Assembly (NCBI GenBank): GCA_035703895.1
Contig: DASSXJ010000008.1
Span: 1 to 36,784, forward strand
DNA length: 36,784 nt
Source of the DNA: a bacterium
GTDB taxonomy: Bacteria; Sysuimicrobiota; Sysuimicrobiia; Sysuimicrobiales; Segetimicrobiaceae
Reading direction: 5' to 3'
Below are positions 21,939-30,373 of the stretch, piece after piece. Both the position numbers and the translations under genes were made by a program. The first letter of the stretch is position 1; each line of letters opens with the position of its first letter. The notes under the pieces are model-generated. The model was not told where the DNA came from, did no database searches, and worked only from the letters and a program-made list of their open reading frames with translations.

Positions 21939-22352
21939 TTACCTCTGGCTCTGTGGATCAGCCGGGGAATACTTCGTCGGACATTTCGCCAGGAGCGTTG
22001 TGGCGGTAAAGGATCCATCGGAGAGGAGCGCGCCCTCGACCACGACCTGGCGGCCCGCGCTGAAGATGTCAGGAATGACCCCGCTGTAGTGAACCGGAAT
22101 GGCATCCGTCCCGTCGGTGACGCTGAAGCGGAGGTGCTGGTGCGAGGGGTCCCATGCGATCGACCCCGGGACCACCGTGCCGCCAAGGCGCACCCGCGCC
22201 TGCGCGGCGGCCCCCGTCCTCCCCCGCAGCTCTCCCACGGTCACCCAGTAGGTGGCCCCCTGCTGGATCCCCCCGTAGACGAGGTAGGCGAGCGCGAAGA
22301 CGAACACGGCGACCCCCGCGACAAAGACCACGGGCCTGCGCCGGAATGTCAT
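21939..22352 (-). CDS. ccmE: Cytochrome c maturation haem chaperone CcmE, CxxxY variant
   Basis: 137 residues: an N-terminal membrane anchor (residues 7-27), then an OB-fold periplasmic domain with VTVGEL, VRLGGTVVPGS, HYSGVIPDIFSAGRQVVVEG and the C-terminal haem-binding motif. In most CcmE proteins that motif is HxxxY; here it is C124-P-T-K-Y128. CxxxY is the hallmark of the variant System I found in archaea and some bacteria such as sulfate reducers, where haem is bound through Cys. That variant is also reported to lack CcmH, and none is seen here. The ATG at 22352 overlaps ccmD by 4 bases. Confidence 0.95.
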   Translation of the reverse strand: MTFRRRPVVFVAGVAVFVFALAYLVYGGIQQGATYWVTVGELRGRTGAAAQARVRLGGTVVPGSIAWDPSHQHLRFSVTDGTDAIPVHYSGVIPDIFSAGRQVVVEGALLSDGSFTATTLLAKCPTKYSPADPQSQR

Positions 22353-22528
22353 GGACGCCCCGCGCGAGAATGGCCCGAGGCCGACGGAGACGGCGGCGCG
22401 GTCTTCTGTAACCTCTCGCGCAGCGTGTGCACTTCGCGGGCCAGCGCTTGGCTCCTTCGACCCAGGGCGTAGAGGTACAGAAAGATGCCGATCCACACCG
22501 CGGCAAAGGCCCAAAACAAGTAGGTCAT
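22349..22528 (-). CDS. ccmD: Haem exporter protein CcmD
   Basis: A 59-residue protein between ccmC and ccmE, overlapping both by 4 bases (ATGA). One membrane helix (TYLFWAFAAVWIGIFLYLYAL, in outline residues 2-22) is followed by a basic, amphipathic segment GRRSQALAREVHTLRERLQ and a Pro/Ser-rich tail. This topology and position are those of CcmD, which holds CcmC and CcmE together and helps release haem-loaded CcmE. Confidence 0.85.
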   Translation of the reverse strand: MTYLFWAFAAVWIGIFLYLYALGRRSQALAREVHTLRERLQKTAPPSPSASGHSRAGRP

Positions 22529-23202
22529 GGAGGGACTTCGCCGGCGGCCAGCGCCGCGACCTCAGCCTCCAACAGCCCGATCGCAAGGCGCGCGCGAAAC
22601 AGAGTCCAGTAGAACAAGCTCCACGCGACGAGCCCAGCAGCAAGCGCCCACACCATCGAGGGCGCCAGGCCGATGCTGCGCGATGTGAAGATCACCGGGG
22701 ACAAGGCGCGGAGATACCGGGCCGAGAGCCATACCAGCGGCACATCGACAAACCCCACGATCGCGAACACGGCGGCGAAGCGGGCGCGCCGCACGTCCTC
22801 TCCGGCGGCGCCCCGCAGCACCAGATACCCCACGTAGACGAGCCACAAGATCAGGTAAGTCACCAGCTGGGGATCCCACGTCCACCACGTGCCCCACACG
22901 GGACGCGCCCACAGCGAACCGGTCACGATCACCAGGGTGCTGAACAGGACTCCGATCTCCGCGGCCGCCGCCCCCACCTCGTCCCACTCGCGCCGGGCGG
23001 TCCTGAGATACTGGATCCCAGCCCAACACGCGTGCCCGAACGCGACGAACCCGATCCACGCCAGGGGAAGGTGGACGTAAAAAATGCGCTGGATGTCCCC
23101 CATGACCGCCTCGGGTTGGGCGAACACAAATGCGCCGTAGAGGGCGATGAGCATCGTGCCACCCGTGATCGACGCGAGCGCGGTGTCGCGGGACCGGATC
23201 AC
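22525..23202 (-). CDS. ccmC: Haem exporter / CcmE haem-loading protein CcmC
   Basis: 225 residues, six membrane helices. The WWD domain reads RPVWGTWWTWDPQL at about residues 99-112, flanked by conserved His residues (YVHLPLAWIGF at about 42-52; the second expected His falls in the region about residue 180). CcmC loads haem onto CcmE at the outer membrane face. A GTG start directly follows the ccmB stop. Confidence 0.95.
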   Translation of the reverse strand: MIRSRDTALASITGGTMLIALYGAFVFAQPEAVMGDIQRIFYVHLPLAWIGFVAFGHACWAGIQYLRTARREWDEVGAAAAEIGVLFSTLVIVTGSLWARPVWGTWWTWDPQLVTYLILWLVYVGYLVLRGAAGEDVRRARFAAVFAIVGFVDVPLVWLSARYLRALSPVIFTSRSIGLAPSMVWALAAGLVAWSLFYWTLFRARLAIGLLEAEVAALAAGEVPP

Positions 23203-23871
23203 TTACTCCTCCACCACGTAGGCAAACAGCCACATGCCGAGCATCCCAAAAATGATATCAACCGCCCCCAGCAGTTTCAACGAACGTAAGAGTTCGGTAA
23301 GTCCACGATCGTCGAGCACTGCCCCGATCCCGGCGAGCGAGAGCATGATCACCGGGAGCGCGACTGGCAGCAGCAAGATCGGGAGCAGCACTTCCCGCAG
23401 CCGGGTCGCCGACGTCATCGCCCCAAGCAGCGTTCCGATCGCCGTGAACCCGACCGCGCCGAGCACCAGCGGGAGGGAGAGCCACATGAGGTGCCGACCG
23501 ACGTCGGCGGTGAACAAGACGGCGGTCGCCACGACCACAACGATCTGAAGAATGAGCACCACGACCAGGTTCGCCCCGCATTTGCCGAGGTAGAGGAGGC
23601 TCCGACTGACCGGGGTCATCAACAGCCCTTGGAGGGCCTGCCCCTCCTGTTCGATGGCGTGCGCGCGCGCCAGCCCCAGCGTCGCCGCAAACGACACCGT
23701 CACCCACACCACGGCGGGGGCGGCGGCCGTCCCGAGACGGGAAGACGGGCCCAGGGCAAGGTTCTGGATCACGAGCGCCAGAAACGCGACGAGGCCCATC
23801 GACGTGACCAGTTCTCTGGTGCGGGCTTCGATCACCAGGTCTTTCCAGATCAGAGCGCCGAGGGTCCTCAC
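23203..23871 (-). CDS. ccmB: Haem exporter membrane subunit CcmB
   Basis: 222 residues with six membrane helices. The start TLGALIWKDLVIEARTRE is the typical cytoplasmic segment of CcmB (KDLxxExR). EQEGQALQGLLMTPVSRSLLYLGK matches the next conserved loop. With CcmA it forms the ABC complex that uses ATP to release haem-CcmE from CcmC. The GTG overlaps the ccmA stop by 4 bases. Confidence 0.94.
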   Translation of the reverse strand: MRTLGALIWKDLVIEARTRELVTSMGLVAFLALVIQNLALGPSSRLGTAAAPAVVWVTVSFAATLGLARAHAIEQEGQALQGLLMTPVSRSLLYLGKCGANLVVVLILQIVVVVATAVLFTADVGRHLMWLSLPLVLGAVGFTAIGTLLGAMTSATRLREVLLPILLLPVALPVIMLSLAGIGAVLDDRGLTELLRSLKLLGAVDIIFGMLGMWLFAYVVEE

Positions 23872-24587
23872 CGATGATCCCCGGCGATCGCCTCACCGTA
23901 CCACGCGCGCAACGCCTCCGGATCCATCCCCGCAAGCGCGCTCGGGGCGGTGAGGCGGCCCCCCGCGAGGACGGCAGCATCGTCGGCGACGCGGAGCGCT
24001 TCGGCCGCGCTGTGGGTGGTCATGACCGTCGCCCCCCCATCCCGGCAAAACTCCCGGAGCGTCCGGCTGAGGTCCTCGGCACCCCCGGGGTCCAGGCCGG
24101 TGAAGGGCTCGTCGAGCAGCAGGACCGCCGGACGATGCAGGAGCGCGCGGGCGAGGGCGGCCCGTTGCTGGCTCCCTCGGGATAAGCTACGAACGAGGGC
24201 TGCCGGCTGGTCGATCCCCATCAGGTCGCAGACGCCGGCGGCCCGTTCGTATCCATCAGGTAGGTTGTACAAGATGGCAAGAAGGCGCAGGTTCTCGCCC
24301 ACGCTGAGCCCGCCGTACAGCATCGGTTCGTGGCCAACGAATCCGATCCGGCGCCGGACGGAGGGATCTGTGAATGGATCATCTCCGTGGATCCGGACCC
24401 GCCCCCGGCGCGGACGCAACGCCGCCCCGAGCACGCGGAGAAGGGTCGATTTCCCTGAGCCGTTGGGACCGAGAATCGCGAGGCACCGTCCAGCGGGCAC
24501 CTTGAGGGTCACGCTGCGGAGCACCGGCGCGCGCCCGTAACTCCGCCAAAGGTCTTCGGCGTACACCGCGTCCCGGTCGCCGGCCAC
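23868..24587 (-). CDS. ccmA: ABC transporter ATP-binding protein CcmA
   Basis: 239 residues. Walker A GPNGSGKST (about 38-46), Q-loop replaced by GFVGHEPMLYGGLSV (typical of CcmA), signature LSRGSQQRAALARAL, Walker B VLLLDEPFTGLD, and switch His in TTHS. The GTG at 24587 overlaps the stop of the bshC-like gene by a few bases; no strong ribosome-binding site, so translation is probably coupled. First gene of ccmABCDEF. Confidence 0.93.
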   Translation of the reverse strand: MAGDRDAVYAEDLWRSYGRAPVLRSVTLKVPAGRCLAILGPNGSGKSTLLRVLGAALRPRRGRVRIHGDDPFTDPSVRRRIGFVGHEPMLYGGLSVGENLRLLAILYNLPDGYERAAGVCDLMGIDQPAALVRSLSRGSQQRAALARALLHRPAVLLLDEPFTGLDPGGAEDLSRTLREFCRDGGATVMTTHSAAEALRVADDAAVLAGGRLTAPSALAGMDPEALRAWYGEAIAGDHR

Positions 24588-24588
24588 C

Positions 24589-26154
24589 TCAGGCCGGTGC
24601 GGTCGAAGCGGCGGCCAACGCGCTGAGGCGGGCGGGGTCGAACAAGAAGAATGGATACCCCCGATAGGTCGCCGCCACTTCCGCCGAGGATCGGCCGAGG
24701 GTCGCCTGCTTCGTCTGCAGCCGGTGGATCTCGTCCGCAAGGCCCTGCGCAAGCTGCGCGTTGATCTCGCGGATCTGGTGCGTGGCCGCCCGGCGCTCGG
24801 CCCCCGGGCGCATCTGCTCGACCGCCCGGATCAGCGACCATTTCTGGTCGATCAGCCGGCGCTGGGCTTCCGACGGGGAGGCGAGCGACCGCTCGGGATT
24901 GTGCTGCAGATCCATCAACCGGCGTTCGAGCGCCCGTCCGTCCTCGACGGCGCCGCCGGTGCCCGCGAGCGGCAGCATGAGGGTCGCGGTCGCAACGACG
25001 TAGGGTGGTGGCGCGCACCCGAACACCTCGCCGATCACCGCATTGGTCGCGCGGTCGTAGCGGGCTCCGCCAACGCCGTGGATGAACAGATCCGCGAGAC
25101 ACAGCCGGGCGAACATCGTGAACGTGAGCGCTTTGGGCCGGATGCGTACGCCGGACGCGCGCAGCGCCTCCACCCCCGCCCGGCCCGCCGGCAGGTCCAG
25201 TAATGTGTCGGCCGGCGTCCGCAGCTGCAGCCGATCGCTATCCCGGTGGACAAAGAGACTGACCCGCCTCCCCCCGCGCACGATCCAAAACGGCGCCTCT
25301 TCGTACCCGTCCGCCGACTCGAGGTTCGGGAACGGGTTGGCGGCCGACCGCAGGCGATGGAGGCGACGGTACTCGTCTAGGCTCGCGTTATACCGCCTTC
25401 GGAATCCAGAGGGATCCTGCAACAGATGCAGGGCAAAGGCGGCAAACTCCGGGGTCTCGGAGAGGGCGGAGACGGCCACCTCTGCGTAGCCGGGGGGGGC
25501 CGCGGTGGCCTCATACATCCGCCGCGCGCCGGCGAGGAACTGGCCGAGGGTGCCGGCATGCGTCCGCGCCCGCGCGGCCCCCGCGACGAAGGTCTCGAAG
25601 CACGCGCGCATCTCGCCCGCCGCGACGGTGCCGAGGTGGCGGCGCACCCGGCCGCAAAACGTTTGCCACTGTCCCTCCGTTGGGGCGGGCGCCGCCTCGA
25701 GCGACACGTCGCCCGGCAGATCGAGGAGCGTCTCGGTGTGCCGCGTGAGCTGGTCTCCTTGGGAGGGGATCTCCGCGGTGATCGGCCCGGGGGCGTCGTT
25801 GTCGACGAGCAGGTAGAGCCCGCTCATGTCCAAATGTTGGCATAGGCGAGTGAGGAGAAAAAACTTGAACCAGACGCCGGGGTGGAAGAACACCGGCTGG
25901 TGTCCCATGACGACGAGCCGAGCGGCGGACGACAGCGCATCCGGCGGGACCCCCGCGATCGACAACGCGCGCGCCCGCACCTGTTCGCGGAACTCCCCGA
26001 GCGGGGTTCCGAGAATCTCGGCGCCCCCCCAGCCCCCGCGCAGCGCCTGGTCCAGAATCGCCGGCAGGCGTTCCACCGGCGGATCGATGAGCACCTCGCC
26101 CGAGCGCTCCGGCACCTTGTACGCGGTCGGGGCCGGCGACGCCCGCTGGATCAC
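24589..26154 (-). CDS. BshC-like protein (putative cysteine-adding enzyme of bacillithiol-type thiol synthesis)
   Basis: 521 residues, close to BshC length. The N-terminal Rossmann part has VVMGHQPVFFHPGVWFKFFLL where BshC has VVTGQQPGLFTGPLYTIYK, and VDNDAP where BshC has the EDHDF region. At about residues 345-390, LFIHGVGGARYDRATNAVIGEVFG fits the BshC block with GGPGEIAYW...F. A coiled-coil C-terminal segment (about 430-500) is also as in BshC. The match is distant, so the exact substrate is open. The gene overlaps bshB1 by 4 bases, which strongly supports a shared pathway. No bshA is visible in the window. Confidence 0.68.
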   Translation of the reverse strand: MIQRASPAPTAYKVPERSGEVLIDPPVERLPAILDQALRGGWGGAEILGTPLGEFREQVRARALSIAGVPPDALSSAARLVVMGHQPVFFHPGVWFKFFLLTRLCQHLDMSGLYLLVDNDAPGPITAEIPSQGDQLTRHTETLLDLPGDVSLEAAPAPTEGQWQTFCGRVRRHLGTVAAGEMRACFETFVAGAARARTHAGTLGQFLAGARRMYEATAAPPGYAEVAVSALSETPEFAAFALHLLQDPSGFRRRYNASLDEYRRLHRLRSAANPFPNLESADGYEEAPFWIVRGGRRVSLFVHRDSDRLQLRTPADTLLDLPAGRAGVEALRASGVRIRPKALTFTMFARLCLADLFIHGVGGARYDRATNAVIGEVFGCAPPPYVVATATLMLPLAGTGGAVEDGRALERRLMDLQHNPERSLASPSEAQRRLIDQKWSLIRAVEQMRPGAERRAATHQIREINAQLAQGLADEIHRLQTKQATLGRSSAEVAATYRGYPFFLFDPARLSALAAASTAPA

Positions 26155-26834
26155 AGCAGATCCTCGAGACTGCGGAGGCCGAGCGCTTCCTTGCTGGCGA
26201 ACGGTTCCCCGTACGGCCGGCGGATGCGTGTGCCCCAGTACCCGGCCACGGTGCGGATCGCGTCGAGGACGGCGGCGTTGCCGCGCTCCTCGTTAAACTG
26301 TGAGCGGTAGCAGGCGATGGCGTCCATCTTCTGTTGAATCTGGTCGGAGATGTCGAGGACAAACGCGGGGGCGACGTGGAGCCGGTAGTGCGTACAGAAA
26401 AAGTGCAGGATCCGCCGTGGGTAGTGGGGATCGCCCCGCATCTCGGTCTTCGTGAGCTTCGCGTAGAACCGGGCCGCTTCGCCGAGGTGTTCCGCGGCGA
26501 TGTGGTCGGGGTGCGCGTCCACACCGTAAGGGAGGAACACGATCTCGGGGCGCACCTCGCGGATGACCTCCGCGACGGCGACGCGGTTCTCCACGGTATC
26601 CATGAGATACCGGTTCGGCAACGGAAGAGTGATCCGGCGCTCCACACCCAGCGTCTGCGCCGCGGCCTCGCTCTCGGTCCGCCGAATATCCGGCGAGCCC
26701 ATCGGGGTTGGCTCGCCGTCGGTGAGATCGAGGATGGTGACGCGATGCCCCCGCTGCACGAACGCCCCGATCGCACCACCCATTCCAATCTCGACATCAT
26801 CGGGATGCGCGCCGATCACGAGGAATTCCGCCAT
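26151..26834 (-). CDS. bshB1: BshB1-type N-acetylglucosaminyl-malate deacetylase (PIG-L/LmbE family)
   Basis: 227 residues of the zinc-dependent LmbE family. Metal motif AHPDD at residues 9-13, followed by EIGMGG; the third ligand is in DAHPDHIAAEH. The later part FFCTHYRLHVAPAFVLDIS and KMDAIACYRSQF matches the BshB1 subgroup rather than mycothiol or GPI enzymes. It would remove acetate from GlcNAc-malate, the second step of bacillithiol synthesis. The ATG at 26834 has GGGAGGTGA 5-6 bases upstream and overlaps the glycosyltransferase gene by 19 bases. Confidence 0.88.
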   Translation of the reverse strand: MAEFLVIGAHPDDVEIGMGGAIGAFVQRGHRVTILDLTDGEPTPMGSPDIRRTESEAAAQTLGVERRITLPLPNRYLMDTVENRVAVAEVIREVRPEIVFLPYGVDAHPDHIAAEHLGEAARFYAKLTKTEMRGDPHYPRRILHFFCTHYRLHVAPAFVLDISDQIQQKMDAIACYRSQFNEERGNAAVLDAIRTVAGYWGTRIRRPYGEPFASKEALGLRSLEDLL

Positions 26835-27526
26835 CGGCTCACCTCCCGGTCGATGATGGACAAGTAATAGGTCCGGCGCGTCGCCGGATCGTCCAGGCCG
26901 CCCCAGAATCGGCGGTCGGGGTTCTTGTAGATGCGCGGAACTGGGATCTCCTTCACCGTCAGCCCGAGCCGGGCCGCCTGCAGCCACACCTGCAGGGGGA
27001 GGCCGTAGGACCGTTCGTCGAGTTGCATCCGCGCGAGGCCCGCGACGCGGTACGCCTTGAACCCGCACCACGCATCGGTCAGATGATACCCGGTGAGGTC
27101 GTTGACGATCCGGGTCACCTCGGCATTGAGTTGCTGCCGATCGGGGGGCGCCGGGTCCTGCACGAACGACGCATCAGGATGGTAGCGGCTCCCCGAGACG
27201 ATGTCAACGGCCCGGGCCGCCTCCACAAACTCGGGGATCAGCCGGGGCTCGTGCTGCAGGTCGCAGTCGATCGTCACCGCGACATCGTACCCCGCCCGCA
27301 CCGCGTACCCGAATCCATCGATCAATGACTGGCCGTACCCCTCGTTCTGCGCGTGGGTCATCACCAGGACACCGGGCCGGCTCCGCTCGAGGATGCGGGC
27401 GGACCCATCGGTGGATCCGTCGTTCACGACGAGGATCTCCGCGGTCGTGCGACGCCGGACCTCTCCCAGCACCTCCGCGAGGGTCTCCTCCTCATTGAAC
27501 AACGGCATGATGACGATCGAACGCAT
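26816..27526 (-). CDS. GT2 family glycosyltransferase (dolichyl-phosphate-mannose-synthase-like)
   Basis: 236 residues, a soluble GT-A fold. IVIMPLFNEEETL at the start, VVNDGSTDGS (nucleotide site), TIDCDLQHEP (metal-binding D-x-D type), and GSRYHP are typical of polyprenol-phosphate sugar synthases. There is no C-terminal membrane domain. The donor and acceptor are not evident. It is not a GT4 enzyme, so it is not BshA, though it sits before bshB1. The ATG at 27526 is preferred to a TTG two codons upstream; neither has a clear ribosome-binding site. Confidence 0.85.
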   Translation of the reverse strand: MRSIVIMPLFNEEETLAEVLGEVRRRTTAEILVVNDGSTDGSARILERSRPGVLVMTHAQNEGYGQSLIDGFGYAVRAGYDVAVTIDCDLQHEPRLIPEFVEAARAVDIVSGSRYHPDASFVQDPAPPDRQQLNAEVTRIVNDLTGYHLTDAWCGFKAYRVAGLARMQLDERSYGLPLQVWLQAARLGLTVKEIPVPRIYKNPDRRFWGGLDDPATRRTYYLSIIDREVSRWRNSS

Positions 27527-27613
27527 TACCAAGACAACGCCGGTGCCCCCGGCGGTATGCCCCGCCAGAGGCTTACCGGAGGGCCTCGGATCGAAGGGAC
27601 CCCTGGGGGCGCC

Positions 27614-28597
27614 TCACCCGTGCCGGAGGCGCTCCGCGGCCGCGCGCGCGAAATACGTGAGGATGAGATCAGCTCCGGCGCGGCGGATCGCGAAGAGCAC
27701 CTCCATCATCGCCGCCTGCTCGTCGATCCAGCCGCGAGCGGCAGCGGCCCGCAGCATCGCGTATTCCCCGCTGACGTTGTAGGCCGCCGTCGGCAGGCCG
27801 AACGTCGTCTTCACCCGTGCGAGGACGTCGAGGTAGAGGAGTGCCGGCTTTACCATGACGATGTCGGCGCCCTCTTCGATATCCGCCCGTACCTCGCGGA
27901 GCGCTTCGTCGACGTTGCCGGGATCCACCTGGTAGCCGCGGCGATCGCCAGACTGGGGTCGAGATTCCGCCGCCTGCCGGAACGGCCCGTAGAACGCCGA
28001 CGCGTACTTGACCGCGTACGCCATGATGGCGACGTTCTGATGCCCGTGCTCGTCGAGGGCCCGCCGGACCGCGCCCACCTGGCCGTCCATCATCCCCGAC
28101 GGTGCAACAAAATCCACCCCCGCGTCGGCGTACGAGACCGCAATGCGCGCGTAGGCCTCAAGCGTGGTGTCGTTGTCGACCGCCCCACCCTTGAGGAGAC
28201 CGCAGTGTCCGTGATCGGTGTACTCGCACAGACAGAGGTCCCCCATCAGGACGAGCCGATCCCCGAACTCGGCCCGCACTGCCCGCATCGCCTGCTGGAC
28301 GATCCCATCCGGGTCCCACGCGGCGGTGCCCTCGGCATCCTTGCGCGCGGGGATCCCAAACAAAAGGACCGCCGGCACGCCGAGCTCGGCGTGCACGCCG
28401 CAGGTCTCGACGAGGCTCGACACCGTGTGCTGGTGTTGCCCCGGCATCGCCTCGATGTCCACCGGCCGCGACACACCCTCCTTCACGAAGAGGGGGGCAA
28501 TGAGGTGGTGTGGCGCAAGCGTGGTCTCGCGGACCATGGCGCGGATCGGCTCGGTCCGCCGAAGCCGGCGCGGACGGCTATACGGGAAGGATGTCAT
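27614..28597 (-). CDS. hemB: Porphobilinogen synthase (delta-aminolevulinate dehydratase)
   Basis: 327 residues, the enzyme that condenses two 5-aminolevulinate to porphobilinogen. The catalytic zinc site DLCLCEYTDHGHC has its three cysteines, so this is a zinc-type enzyme. The two active lysines lie in AYAVKYASAFYGPFR and VMVKPALLYLDV. The RPRRLRR and LIAPLFVKEG segments of the N-terminus are standard. TAGGAG precedes the ATG at 7 bases. It follows hemD by 10 bases. Confidence 0.97.
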   Translation of the reverse strand: MTSFPYSRPRRLRRTEPIRAMVRETTLAPHHLIAPLFVKEGVSRPVDIEAMPGQHQHTVSSLVETCGVHAELGVPAVLLFGIPARKDAEGTAAWDPDGIVQQAMRAVRAEFGDRLVLMGDLCLCEYTDHGHCGLLKGGAVDNDTTLEAYARIAVSYADAGVDFVAPSGMMDGQVGAVRRALDEHGHQNVAIMAYAVKYASAFYGPFRQAAESRPQSGDRRGYQVDPGNVDEALREVRADIEEGADIVMVKPALLYLDVLARVKTTFGLPTAAYNVSGEYAMLRAAAARGWIDEQAAMMEVLFAIRRAGADLILTYFARAAAERLRHG

Positions 28598-28607
28598 GTC
28601 TCTACTC

Positions 28608-29417
28608 CTATCGGTCGACGGCGGTGACCGCGCGGCCCAACCGCCCGCGCAGGGCGTCCACCAACCCCGGAATCGTGTAGACCTCTGCGATGAGACCCAC
28701 GGACAAACCGCACTCCTGCGCGGCGGCCGCGGTGACCGGCCCGATGCAGGCGATGATCGCATCCCCAAGCACGCGCGATCCCTCTGCGCCGGCGAGTTCG
28801 ACGAAGTGTCGGACCGTCGAAGGGCTGGTGAACGTCACGGCGTCGATGGTCCCGTGGAGCAACCGCGTCCGCGCCCCGGGGTCCTGCGCGCGCTCCAACT
28901 CGACCCGGTAGACGGGGACGACATCAACCACGGCGCCGAGCGCCCTCAATCCGTCAGGCAGCACCGCGCGCGCGGCGGCCGCGCGCGGCAGCAATATCCG
29001 GGCCCCGCGCACCTCCTGCGCGCGCTCGCCAAATGCCTCGAGCAACGCCTCGGCGACGAACCTGGCCGGCGCCACCGACGGTCGGAGCCCATGCGCGAGC
29101 AGGGCCTGTGCTGTGGCAGGCCCGATCGAGGCGATGCGGAGCCGGCCGAGCAGCGACGCGTCTCCGCCGCGTATCCTGAGGCGATCGGCGAATTGCGTGA
29201 CCGCGTTTTGGCTCGTGAACACCGCCCACTGATACCCGGCAAGCCGGTCGATCGCCCGATCGACGGGGCCGTAGTCGTCCGGGGGCACGATCCGGATCGC
29301 GGGGACCTCGATGACCTCGGCGCCGTCCGCCTCGAGCAGCGCGCTGAGGCGGTGCGCCTGCGCGCGGGCGCGAGTCACGACGATCCGGCGCCCGGACAGC
29401 AGGCCGTTCCCGGTCAC
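28608..29417 (-). CDS. hemD: Uroporphyrinogen-III synthase
   Basis: 269 residues. The two-lobed HemD fold is visible: GRRIVVTRARAQAHRLSALLEADGAEVIEVPAIRI at the start, YQWAVFTSQNAV, IASIGPATAQAL, then the second lobe with ARILLPRAAAAR, VYRVELER and FTSPSTVRHFVELAG, IACIGPVTAAAA. It closes hydroxymethylbilane into uroporphyrinogen III. The GTG at 29417 overlaps the hemC stop by 4 bases. The family is weakly conserved, but synteny makes the call firm. Confidence 0.93.
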   Translation of the reverse strand: MTGNGLLSGRRIVVTRARAQAHRLSALLEADGAEVIEVPAIRIVPPDDYGPVDRAIDRLAGYQWAVFTSQNAVTQFADRLRIRGGDASLLGRLRIASIGPATAQALLAHGLRPSVAPARFVAEALLEAFGERAQEVRGARILLPRAAAARAVLPDGLRALGAVVDVVPVYRVELERAQDPGARTRLLHGTIDAVTFTSPSTVRHFVELAGAEGSRVLGDAIIACIGPVTAAAAQECGLSVGLIAEVYTIPGLVDALRGRLGRAVTAVDR

Positions 29418-30373
29418 AAGACTTCCCTTCGCGTTCCCGCCACCGCGCCCACAGCGCGGATGCCGTCCAACACGCTCCCTGCGTGCATGAGAAGAGTCTC
29501 GGCCACTGCTGCGCCGAGTTGCGCGGGCGCCTCGACGGGCCCGCTCGCGCGATGCCGGTGGACGGTGGTGCCGTCGATCGACGCCACCAGCCCTTCGAGG
29601 ACCATCACCCCGCCATCGACCGTGGCGAGCGCGGCGGCCGGCGCCCGGCACCCGCTCCCCAGGCGCGCGACAAACGCCCGCTCCGCTTCCACCGCCGCCT
29701 GAGTCGGTGGATGATTGATGCGGCGCACCAGATCGATCAGGGGTTGATCTGAGCGGCGCACTTCGACGGCGATCGCCCCCTGAGCGGGTGCCGGCAGCAT
29801 CACCTCGGAGGACAGCCACTCGCTGACCCGGCTCTCCCACCCCATGCGAATCAGCCCGGCGCCTGCTAGGCACAGGGCATCGCACGCTCCGCGATCGAGT
29901 TTGGCGAGGCGCGTATCGATGTTTCCGCGGATGGACACCGGCTCCAGATCCGGACGCCGATGAAGGATCTGCGCGCTTCGCCGGACGCTGCTCGTGGCCA
30001 CGCGGGCGTCTGCCGGCAGGGTCGCAAGCCGGTACCCGGCGCGGGCGATCAGGACGTCCCTCGGGTCGGTCCGCGGAGGACATGCGGCGAGGCAGAGATC
30101 CCCGTGTACCTCGGTTGGCAGATCTTTGGCGCTGTGCACGGCCAGATCGCATCGGCCGTCGAGGAGCGCCGCCTCGAGCTCCTTGGCGAAAAAGCCAATC
30201 CCCTCCATCTGCTCGAGCGGAACACCAGGGGCGCGATCGCCCGCCGTCTGAATCACGACCACCTCGAGGACGACGCCGGGCACGCGTGCGCGCAGCGCCT
30301 GGATGACGAGCTCGGTCTGCCGCAGGCTCAGGCGGCTGCCGCGCGTGCCGACACGCAGCCGCCTCTCGCTCAC
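29414..30373 (-). CDS. hemC: Hydroxymethylbilane synthase (porphobilinogen deaminase)
   Basis: 319 residues. RVGTRGSRLSLRQ at the start, HSAKDLPTE, RGNIDTRLAKLD, and the dipyrromethane-cofactor cysteine in LGSGCRAP are intact. It polymerises four porphobilinogens. The GTG start overlaps the regulator upstream by 4 bases (GTGA) with a GGGGGA run as ribosome-binding site. hemA, often next to hemC, is not in the window; 5-aminolevulinate must come from elsewhere. Confidence 0.96.
   Translation of the reverse strand: MSERRLRVGTRGSRLSLRQTELVIQALRARVPGVVLEVVVIQTAGDRAPGVPLEQMEGIGFFAKELEAALLDGRCDLAVHSAKDLPTEVHGDLCLAACPPRTDPRDVLIARAGYRLATLPADARVATSSVRRSAQILHRRPDLEPVSIRGNIDTRLAKLDRGACDALCLAGAGLIRMGWESRVSEWLSSEVMLPAPAQGAIAVEVRRSDQPLIDLVRRINHPPTQAAVEAERAFVARLGSGCRAPAAALATVDGGVMVLEGLVASIDGTTVHRHRASGPVEAPAQLGAAVAETLLMHAGSVLDGIRAVGAVAGTRREVL

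Noticed and set aside
25511-26800. Minus-strand open frame of 429 codons in another phase across bshC-like and bshB1
   Set aside because: Ser/Pro/Arg-rich shadow of two genes that have clear family motifs in a different frame.
26816-27526. The GT2 gene before bshB1 as bshA
   Set aside because: BshA is a GT4 enzyme with a GT-B fold of about 370 residues; this is a 236-residue GT-A protein with GT2 motifs.
27527-27613. Hairpin-forming GC-rich gap between the GT2 gene and hemB
   Set aside because: Several short inverted repeats are present but none is followed by a T-run, so no terminator is called.
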